Shown here: positions 58,569 to 64,000 of the stretch, piece by piece
How the letters are laid out: every line of letters begins with the position of its first letter
Numbering within the stretch: the stretch's first letter is position 1
DNA from: Chloracidobacterium validum
Lineage (GTDB): Bacteria > Acidobacteriota > Blastocatellia > Chloracidobacteriales > Chloracidobacteriaceae
NCBI RefSeq assembly: GCF_018304825.1
Contig: NZ_CP072648.1
Location: 1,533,501-1,597,500, forward strand
Direction of reading: 5' to 3'
DNA: 64,000 bases
Notes under the pieces: generated by a model
What the model saw: the letters and a program-made list of their open reading frames with translations, nothing else
What the model was told of the DNA's origin: nothing
The model's database searches: none
Made by a program: the position numbers and the translations under genes

Positions 58569-59078
58569 CTATGACGCAACCGACTCACCGGCTGGTGGAT
58601 GCTCATCCGGGGTCGTCGGCTTTGGCGCATCAGACACCACACTCACCTTGATCGTCGCGGCGACATCACGGTGCAGTTTGACCGTCACTTCATAGTCGCC
58701 AAGGGCTTTGATGGCTTCCTTCAGGACGATCCGCCGGCGATCAATCTCAAGCTGCTGGGCCGCCAGCGCCTCGGCAATGTCCATGGATGTGACCGAACCA
58801 TAGAGCGTCCCGTTTTCACCGGCCTTGCGCTGGAAGGTCAGCGTCGTGGCGTTCAGCTTTTCACCAAGCGACTGGGCCGCAGCCAACTCCGCCTCGGCCA
58901 GCTTGACCAGCCGTTGCCGCTCCCGCTCGATGAGCTTGACGTTGGCGCGGGTGGCCATCAGTGCCAGCCCCTTGGGAATCAAATAGTTGCGCCCATAGCC
59001 AGCCCGGACTTTCACGATGTCGCCCCGGACGCCGAGGTGCTCGACATCTTCCTTCAGTAGTAGTTCCATTATCGCCAT
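58569..59078 (-). CDS. rplI: 50S ribosomal protein L9
   Basis: 169 residues. The L9 signature near the start is complete: LLLKEDVEHLGVRGDIVKVRAGYGRNYLIPKGLA with the G-x2-G-x4-V-x2-G-Y-x-R-N-[FY]-L core. The long central helix (ANVKLIERERQRLVKLAEAELAAAQ) links to the C-terminal rRNA-binding domain (KAGENGTLYGSVTSMDIAEAL). The last ~20 residues are a Pro/Thr-rich extension. ATG 59078 has AGGGTG ~6 nt upstream. It follows rpsF by 31 bp without the usual rpsR between. Confidence 0.95.
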   Translation of the reverse strand: MAIMELLLKEDVEHLGVRGDIVKVRAGYGRNYLIPKGLALMATRANVKLIERERQRLVKLAEAELAAAQSLGEKLNATTLTFQRKAGENGTLYGSVTSMDIAEALAAQQLEIDRRRIVLKEAIKALGDYEVTVKLHRDVAATIKVSVVSDAPKPTTPDEHPPAGESVAS

Positions 59079-59109
59079 CGGTTGTCACCCTGCCTTTCGT
59101 TTGGAGCGG

Positions 59110-59532
59110 CTACTCTTCGCCTTCTGGTTCAGCGCCGTTGCTTTCCGATGCGCGCCGTGCCGCCCGCGCTTGCAGGCGGCTATCACGCCGTGCCTTGATT
59201 TTCTGGGCGCGCTTGAGGTCTTCATCCACCCGTACGGTCAAAAAGCGAATGACCGGATCGAGCACGCGCAGCCGCCGTTCCGTTTCAGCAATTTCGCGCC
59301 CCGTGCCGTTGACATGGAGCAGCACGTAAAAGCCTTCGTAAAACTTACGGCTTCCCTTACGAATCATGTAAGCCAGCCGCTGACGACCGATCTTTTCTAC
59401 CTTATTGACCACACCGCCCTGTCCGCTGATCTGGCCGGAAAGCGCCTCGACAATCTTGTCGGTTTCTTCCTCTGCCAGATCAGGGTCAAGCACAAACATG
59501 ACTTCATACAAACGATCAAGCTTCGTATTCAC
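59110..59532 (-). CDS. rpsF: 30S ribosomal protein S6
   Basis: 140 residues: YEVMFVLDPDLAEEETDKIVEAL, GGVVNKVEKIGRQRLAYMIRKGSRKFYEGFYVLLHV and LRVLDPVIRFLTVRVDE are the canonical S6 blocks. The ~40-residue basic then acidic C-terminal tail (KIKARRDSRLQARAARR...EPEGEE) is variable in the family; in some bacteria the equivalent tail is glutamylated. A GTG start is chosen because AAAGGAG lies 6 nt upstream. S6 normally binds S18, whose gene is missing here. Confidence 0.95.
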   Translation of the reverse strand: MNTKLDRLYEVMFVLDPDLAEEETDKIVEALSGQISGQGGVVNKVEKIGRQRLAYMIRKGSRKFYEGFYVLLHVNGTGREIAETERRLRVLDPVIRFLTVRVDEDLKRAQKIKARRDSRLQARAARRASESNGAEPEGEE

Positions 59533-59625
59533 TCGTAACTCCTTTCGGACTCAGCCTCACGACTGACGCCTCCGCTCCAGTGACGGAAGCAAGGAATGGT
59601 CGGCGCGCCAAGACGCCGGTAACGT

Positions 59626-60189
59626 TCAGGCATTAAACCGCGCCATGGCTGGCTCGATGCCCTGCTGAACCCAGGCCTCAACGGCGTCAGCAGCGCGGGT
59701 CGTTAGTTCAGGCAAGGCGGCGCGCTCCGCCGCCGAAAAATTGCCAAGCACGAAATCTGCCAAGTTGCGAACCGGATGCTCCGGCCCGATGCCAATCCGC
59801 AGGCGGGCATAGTTCTCGGTTTTGAGCTTTGCCGCCAGCGACTTCAAACCATTGTGTCCACCGGCGCTGCCCTTGCCGCGCAAGCGCAAACGACCAAACG
59901 GCAGCGCCACATCGTCCACGATGGCAAGTAAATCCTGCTGTGGGTTGACGCCATACTTGGCGCACAACGGCGCAACGGCTTGACCGGAAGCGTTCATGAA
60001 GGTCTGGGGCTTGACGAGCAAAACCGACTCAGGCCCGACGGTCATACGCCCTGTCAACGCTTCACACTCAAGCAGCTTAACCGGCTTGCCGGCGCGCTCG
60101 GCCAGGGTATCTACCACCAAGAAGCCGATGTTGTGGCGCGTCAGCGCATAGGGCGCGCCCGGATTGCCGAGTCCCACCACGCACTTCAC
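59626..60189 (-). CDS. pth: Peptidyl-tRNA hydrolase
   Basis: Pth recycles peptidyl-tRNAs dropped by the ribosome. 187 residues: VVGLGNPGAPYALTRHNIGFLVVD with the catalytic His of T-R-H-N-x-G, KPQTFMNASGQAV, LAIVDDVALPFGRLRLRGKGSAGGHNGLKS and RIGIGPEH. All active-site residues are present. The GTG at 60189 gives the family N-terminus KCVVGLGNPG; upstream in-frame sequence overlaps rplY and is not conserved. It lies 7 bp after rplY, the classical rplY-pth pairing. Confidence 0.95.
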   Translation of the reverse strand: MKCVVGLGNPGAPYALTRHNIGFLVVDTLAERAGKPVKLLECEALTGRMTVGPESVLLVKPQTFMNASGQAVAPLCAKYGVNPQQDLLAIVDDVALPFGRLRLRGKGSAGGHNGLKSLAAKLKTENYARLRIGIGPEHPVRNLADFVLGNFSAAERAALPELTTRAADAVEAWVQQGIEPAMARFNA

Positions 60190-60196
60190 AGACAAG

Positions 60197-60814
60197 CTAC
60201 TTCTTGCCTTTCTTCGGAGCTTCACTGGCCGCGGCCGCCGTCGCTTCCGCCGAAGCGCGCGTCCCGACCAACGACGCCACAAGCTGTGTCGCGGGAGACA
60301 AAAGCTGCGCGCCGTCTGGAAGCGGAATATCACGGGCATAAATCCGGCCACCAATCTTCAAGTCGGCAATATCAACCACAATTTCCTTGGGCAATCGGGA
60401 AGTCAAGCACTTGATGGTCAGCGTGCGCACCCCGCGTTGCAGCACCGCACCTTGCCGAACACCCAACGGCTCACCCTGCAACCGAAGCGGCACCGGCGTC
60501 TTGACCGGTTCATCCAGTGCCACCCGGAAGAAATCAAGATGTTCAATAGACCCCCGAACCGGGTGGGTTTGGACTTCCCGAATGATCACCGGAACGAGAC
60601 CTTCCTCTGGCAGATTGATGTTGAACACTGTCGCCCGGCTGATGCCGGTGCGCACAAAGGCAGCAAAGGCTTTGCGATCCACCAAGCCGTTGAATGATGG
60701 CTGCTTGCGACCATACACGTTGACCGGGATCGAACCTGCCCGCCGATTGCGGCGCGCTTCATTTGAACCAAGCTTCTGACGCGGCTGCACTTCAATAACT
60801 GTCTCAGCAATCAT
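60197..60814 (-). CDS. rplY: 50S ribosomal protein L25 / general stress protein Ctc (TL5 type)
   Basis: 205 residues, so the two-domain Ctc/TL5 form rather than the short E. coli L25. The N-terminal 5S rRNA-binding domain: EVQPRQKLGSNEARRNRRAGSIPVNVYG and HLDFFRV. The beta-rich C-terminal domain: VPLRLQGEPLGVRQGAVLQ and DIADLKIGGRIYARDI. It ends in an Ala/Lys-rich tail. ATG 60814 (MIAETVIEVQ) is favoured over 60850. It stabilises 5S rRNA in the ribosome. Located between prs and pth as in many bacteria. Confidence 0.94.
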   Translation of the reverse strand: MIAETVIEVQPRQKLGSNEARRNRRAGSIPVNVYGRKQPSFNGLVDRKAFAAFVRTGISRATVFNINLPEEGLVPVIIREVQTHPVRGSIEHLDFFRVALDEPVKTPVPLRLQGEPLGVRQGAVLQRGVRTLTIKCLTSRLPKEIVVDIADLKIGGRIYARDIPLPDGAQLLSPATQLVASLVGTRASAEATAAAASEAPKKGKK

Positions 60815-60878
60815 GACGACGTACCGATTCCCTTTCCTCTCTGCTTCCAATGGTCAAACGTTTCTTACGAAAAACGTT

Positions 60879-61817
60879 TCATACAAAAAGACGACTGACC
60901 GACGTTGCCGTGTGAATCGAACGAATGGCTTCCGCAAGCAGCCCGGCCACGCTCAAGACCCGAATCTTGGCCAGCGGCAGGTTGGGATGCGGAATGGTGT
61001 TGGTGACAACGAGTTCCTCAATCGGCGACTGTGCGATGCGTTCGAGCGCCGGACCAGAAAGCACCGCATGGGTACAACAGGCGTAAACGGACGTTGCGCC
61101 CTGATCGGCAATCGCCTGCGCCACCTGTGTCAACGACCCAGCCGTATCCACCATATCGTCCACGATGAGGGCCGGCCGGCCCTTGACGTTCCCGACGATG
61201 TTCATCACCTCAACCGTGTTGGCCTGCTCTTTGTCGCGGCGCTTGTCAGCCAGGGCGAGATCAGCATCCAGGCGCTTGGCATAGGCCCGCGCGCGTTCGA
61301 CGCCGCCGGCGTCAGGCGCGACGACAACTAGGTTATCCAGCATTTTCTTGGCGAAGTAATCGAGCAGCACCGGAGCGGCGTAGAGGTGATCCACCGGAAT
61401 ATCAAAAAACCCCTGAATCTGCCCAGCGTGCAGGTCCATGGTCAACACTCGCGTTGCCCCGGCGGTGGTGATGATATTCGCCATCACTTTGGCCGAAATG
61501 GGCACTCGCGGGCGGTCTTTCCGGTCCTTGCGGGCGTAGCCAAAGTATGGAATGACGGCCGTGATGCGTTCAGCCGAGGAACGCCGAAAGGCATCGAGCA
61601 TGATCAGTAGTTCGACAACGTGGCTATCTACCGGCGGACAGGTCGGCTGAACAATGAAGACATCCGCCCCACGGACGTTTTCATTAATCTGATAATTGAA
61701 CTCGCCGTCACTGAAGCGCGTCGTGTTGGCATCGCCAATTTGAATGCCAAGGTAGCGACAAATTTCTTCCGCCAGGGGACGATTGGCGTTGCCGCAGAAC
61801 ACGCGCATCCCACTCAT
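60879..61817 (-). CDS. prs: Ribose-phosphate pyrophosphokinase (PRPP synthetase)
   Basis: Makes PRPP, the substrate of PurF encoded at 6588, from ribose 5-phosphate and ATP. 312 residues: FSDGEFNYQINENVRGADVFIVQPT, IPYFGYARKDRKDRPRVPI (flexible ATP loop), TMDLHAGQIQGFFDIPVDHLYA and the PRPP-binding loop ALIVDDMVDTAGSL. The N-terminal FCGNANRPLAEEI is canonical. Class I length. It follows tRNA-Gln and ispE on the same strand and precedes rplY. Confidence 0.97.
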   Translation of the reverse strand: MSGMRVFCGNANRPLAEEICRYLGIQIGDANTTRFSDGEFNYQINENVRGADVFIVQPTCPPVDSHVVELLIMLDAFRRSSAERITAVIPYFGYARKDRKDRPRVPISAKVMANIITTAGATRVLTMDLHAGQIQGFFDIPVDHLYAAPVLLDYFAKKMLDNLVVVAPDAGGVERARAYAKRLDADLALADKRRDKEQANTVEVMNIVGNVKGRPALIVDDMVDTAGSLTQVAQAIADQGATSVYACCTHAVLSGPALERIAQSPIEELVVTNTIPHPNLPLAKIRVLSVAGLLAEAIRSIHTATSVSRLFV

Positions 61818-61906
61818 GACTAGTTAACCTCATCCCCCACTGACGAACACGTGCGACGCTTCGCTCACCACGGAGCCAAACGTCGCACGTGATGCGTCGC
61901 AAAGAC

Positions 61907-61980
61907 TGGCTGGCAGACAAGGACTCGAACCTTGATTCAGCGCTCCAAAGGCGCTTGTCCTACCATTGGACGATCTGCCA
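61907..61980 (-). tRNA. tRNA-Gln (anticodon TTG), CCA encoded
   Basis: On the minus strand, acceptor stem tggcaga (61980-61974) pairs with tctgcca (61917-61911). The anticodon stem agcgc/gcgct encloses loop ctttgga, giving anticodon TTG (Gln). The T arm aaggttcgagtcctt is standard. Discriminator G (61910) is the usual Gln identity base, and CCA is encoded at 61909-61907. It lies 6 bp after ispE and ~90 bp before prs, an ispE-tRNA-Gln-prs order also found in other phyla. Confidence 0.94.
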
Positions 61981-61986
61981 ACGAAA

Positions 61987-62880
61987 TTACGAAGGTGGAT
62001 AGCTTCCAGTCACCCCAATCCGTCGAGCATACGTTTCTCGACCAAGCGCGGGCGAAGTCCAAGCGAGCCACCCAGCCTCCAAGCAAATCTGCCGCGCGGC
62101 TTCACCAGCCGCCGCATCCTCGAAGAGACCAAAAACCGTGCTACCGCTGCCTGACATCCGCGCCAGATGCGCACCCAGCGCACGGAGCCGGTCGCGCACT
62201 TCCCGAACCAGTGGAAAAGCGCGAAAGACGACCGCTTCGAGGTCATTGCCTGCCGCCAACCAATTGATGTTGTCTGGCGAGCAAGCGGTCAGTGTATGGA
62301 TAGTTAGCTCATCTGTCAACTCTGCTTGTAAGCCGCGGAAGACCGGGCCGGTTGGTATCGCCACCTTGGGGTTCACGACGACGATGGTGGGAAGATTGGC
62401 GTCTGGGAGCGGCGTGATGCGGTCGCCGCGCCCCAGCCCAAGGGCCGTCCCGCCAACCAGAAAGAATGGCACGTCAGCCCCAAGCTGCGCGGCCAGGCGC
62501 TGGCGGGTGGCTACCGACAGCGCAGCCCCCCAGAGCTGCTCCAAGGCCAGGAGCGTGACGGCGGCGTTGCTGCTGCCACCGCCGAGTCCGGCTTGCATGG
62601 GAATACGTTTTTGAAGGTGGATACGCGCCCCGTGGGTAACGCCGGCAGTGGATTGCAACAACCGCGCCGCGCGCACCACCAGATTTTGGTCATCACAGGT
62701 CAGCGTCGGATCGTCGCAGGTGAGCGCAATCGAAGGGTCCGCCGTGACTTCGATTTCCAACAGGTCATGTAGCTCGATGGTTTGAAAAACCGTCCGTAGC
62801 TCGTGATAGCCGTCGGAGCGCCGCCCGATGACTTCAAGGGACAGGTTGACTTTGGCAAAAGACGGGAACAGAGCCGGCAT
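61987..62880 (-). CDS. ispE: 4-diphosphocytidyl-2-C-methyl-D-erythritol kinase
   Basis: GHMP kinase of the non-mevalonate isoprenoid pathway. 297 residues: AKVNLSLEVIGRRSDGYHELRTVFQTI (catalytic Asp region with G-Y-H), the ATP loop IPMQAGLGGGSSNAAVTLLAL, ADVPFFLVGGTALGLGRGD, and the late GHMP motif MSGSGSTVFGLF. No other mep-pathway genes are in the window. It begins the minus-strand run ispE-tRNA-Gln-prs-rplY-pth-rpsF-rplI-purS. Confidence 0.95.
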   Translation of the reverse strand: MPALFPSFAKVNLSLEVIGRRSDGYHELRTVFQTIELHDLLEIEVTADPSIALTCDDPTLTCDDQNLVVRAARLLQSTAGVTHGARIHLQKRIPMQAGLGGGSSNAAVTLLALEQLWGAALSVATRQRLAAQLGADVPFFLVGGTALGLGRGDRITPLPDANLPTIVVVNPKVAIPTGPVFRGLQAELTDELTIHTLTACSPDNINWLAAGNDLEAVVFRAFPLVREVRDRLRALGAHLARMSGSGSTVFGLFEDAAAGEAARQICLEAGWLAWTSPALGRETYARRIGVTGSYPPS

Positions 62881-63059
62881 GAAAACTTCTCGCGTGGCAG
62901 GTGTCTTGCGCGCTGGTTCGGTAGCTTGACGAAGCCGCTCGAAAACGACAAGCCGAGCGGACGCGCCACGCGCCGGACTGGCCGTTCCGGCATAAACCGC
63001 AGTCAGACGTTGGCGTTCAGGTAACTTTCCAGGATAATCGCCGGTGGCGAGGACAAAGC

Positions 63060-63914
63060 ATGTTTCCTGAACTGTTTGAAATCCCCGGCACGGGTTTCAT
63101 CGTCAATACCTATGGCGTTTTGCTCGCCATTGGTTTTCTGAGTGGCATGTGGTTGGCTGGCCGGTTTAGCGTCCAGGACGGCTTGCCGCGTGGCACGGTG
63201 CTCGACATCGTTCTCTACTCCCTGATTGCCTCGCTGCTTGGGTCGCGCCTGCTCCTCGTCATTGTCGAGTGGCACAACTTCCGCCATGACTGGCGGGCGA
63301 TATTCTCGCTCGATGTCTTGCGCTCCGGGGGTGTCTTTTACGGCGGCTTGTTGGCGGCTCTGCTTGCCAGCATCCTGCTCACCCGCCGGCACCGCCTCGA
63401 CTGGTGGCGGGTTGCCGATGCGTGCGCGCCGGGCATTGCGCTCGGACAGTTTTTCGGCCGCCTGGGATGCTTTGCCGCTGGATGCTGCTGGGGTCGCCCA
63501 ACCACTGCCTGGTGCGGGGTTCGTTTTTCTGAGCGCGGCCATGAGTTGACTGGCGTTCCCTACGACGTGGCGCTTCACCCGACACAACTTTACGAGAGCG
63601 CCGCCACGCTGGCCCTGTGCCTGGGGCTGGGGTGGCTTTTTCACCGCCGCCACTTTCGCGGCCAGGTCATCCTGGCTTATTTGTTTGGCTATGCCGTCAT
63701 TCGGTTTGTCATCGAAATCTGGCGCGACGACCCACGCGGCGCCGTTGGGCCGTTATCAACCTCGCAGTTCATTGCACTGGGCTGCGCGGCCTTTGTGGCT
63801 GGTGCGTGGATGCTCCGCCGACGGAAAACCATATCGTCGCCGGCCGTGACCGAGACGGCTACGACAACGAGCACGCCGCCCCCGACGGCCTCGCTACTTC
63901 CTCCTGAATCCTGA
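63060..63914 (+). CDS. lgt: Prolipoprotein diacylglyceryl transferase
   Basis: Lgt attaches diacylglycerol to the lipobox Cys of prelipoproteins such as those encoded at 29104 and 48768. 284 residues with about seven membrane helices. Family motifs: YGVLLAIGFLSGMWLA, RSGGVFYGGLLAALL, the signature GQFFGRLGCFAAGCCWG (essential Arg), and HPTQLYES. A short Thr/Pro-rich C-terminal tail follows the last helix. GAGGA lies ~7 nt before the ATG. The 179 bp between this gene and divergent ispE should hold both promoters; I cannot place boxes. Confidence 0.95.
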   Translation: MFPELFEIPGTGFIVNTYGVLLAIGFLSGMWLAGRFSVQDGLPRGTVLDIVLYSLIASLLGSRLLLVIVEWHNFRHDWRAIFSLDVLRSGGVFYGGLLAALLASILLTRRHRLDWWRVADACAPGIALGQFFGRLGCFAAGCCWGRPTTAWCGVRFSERGHELTGVPYDVALHPTQLYESAATLALCLGLGWLFHRRHFRGQVILAYLFGYAVIRFVIEIWRDDPRGAVGPLSTSQFIALGCAAFVAGAWMLRRRKTISSPAVTETATTTSTPPPTASLLPPES

Positions 63915-63941
63915 AGCTGTTCGACGAAGCCGTTCCCCGAC

Positions 63942-64000
63942 ATGTCCAACGCACAAGCTAGTTCAACGTCGCCGCTGCTCGCTCGTGATGAGCGAAGGGA
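63942..64000 (+). CDS. Start of a further reading frame, cut by the window end
   Basis: An ATG 27 bp after lgt opens a frame that runs to the end of the window (MSNAQASSTSPLLARDERR). Polar, Ser/Arg-rich start typical of a cytoplasmic N-terminus; too short to identify. Spacing and strand suit a gene co-transcribed with lgt, but no clear ribosome-binding site is visible. Confidence 0.35.
   Translation, partial: MSNAQASSTSPLLARDERR

Noticed and set aside
62690-62745. Internal duplication LTCDDPT-LTCDDQ in IspE
   Set aside because: The equivalent segment in other IspE proteins has a similar D-P-x-L-x-x-D pattern before NLV-RAA, so convergence with family consensus is more likely than duplication.

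Overview
The window is about 64 kb of GC-rich, gene-dense bacterial chromosome. Its style is that of a Gram-negative-like bacterium of the Acidobacteriota type. It has a soluble eukaryote-like Ser/Thr kinase fused to TolB-like and TPR modules, a PP2C phosphatase, PilZ, HEAT-repeat and pilin-like exported proteins, lipoproteins and a B. subtilis-type PurF. Chloracidobacterium is a plausible genus from memory of that lineage, but this is inference and no search was run.

Layout. 1-8 kb (+): the end of nusA, then infB, rbfA and nrnA (translation and RNA turnover), two small membrane proteins and purF. 8.3-13 kb (+): a Ser/Thr kinase, then a GT4 and a GT2 glycosyltransferase linked by 4-nt overlaps; the GT2 has a one-base frameshift at a T7 run. 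13-25 kb (+): an operon of an SNF2/HepA-type helicase, an Eco57I-type adenine methyltransferase broken by two frameshifts, and a 1681-residue DEAD/DEAH helicase with a DUF1998-type zinc region and a nuclease-like C-terminus. It resembles class 1 DISARM, with the last functions merged into one protein. A G/A-rich heptamer array lies between genes two and three. 25-34.7 kb: a HEAT-repeat exported protein, PP2C and a PpiC-type lipoprotein (-), a cyclase-family hydrolase with a KDPG-aldolase-like protein lacking the Schiff-base lysine, a large exported protein and a SirB1-type protein. 34.7-44.7 kb: a degenerate M16-type protein (-), an AAA ATPase with a PD-(D/E)XK tail (+), pstSCAB (-), an alpha/beta hydrolase (-) and a PilZ protein (-).

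44.9-53.7 kb: an S41 peptidase, tRNA-Glu(TTC) with terminator, a DUF971 protein (-), a thioesterase, fabH, a lipoprotein, ppdK, then a lower-GC pair of PD-(D/E)XK nuclease and Dam-type methyltransferase. 53.8-58.3 kb (+): a UvrD-type helicase with an inserted DEDDh exonuclease, then cinA. 58.3-62.9 kb (-): ispE, tRNA-Gln(TTG), prs, rplY, pth, rpsF, rplI and purS, with rpsR absent from its usual place. The end holds lgt (+) and the start of another reading frame.

Two themes stand out. First, defence and DNA-processing genes recur: the DISARM-like locus, the nuclease/Dam pair, the AAA-nuclease and the UvrD-exonuclease. Second, short tandem or near-tandem duplications of 17-22 bp sit at gene edges. 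One carries copies of the purF stop codon and another duplicates the purS start codon.
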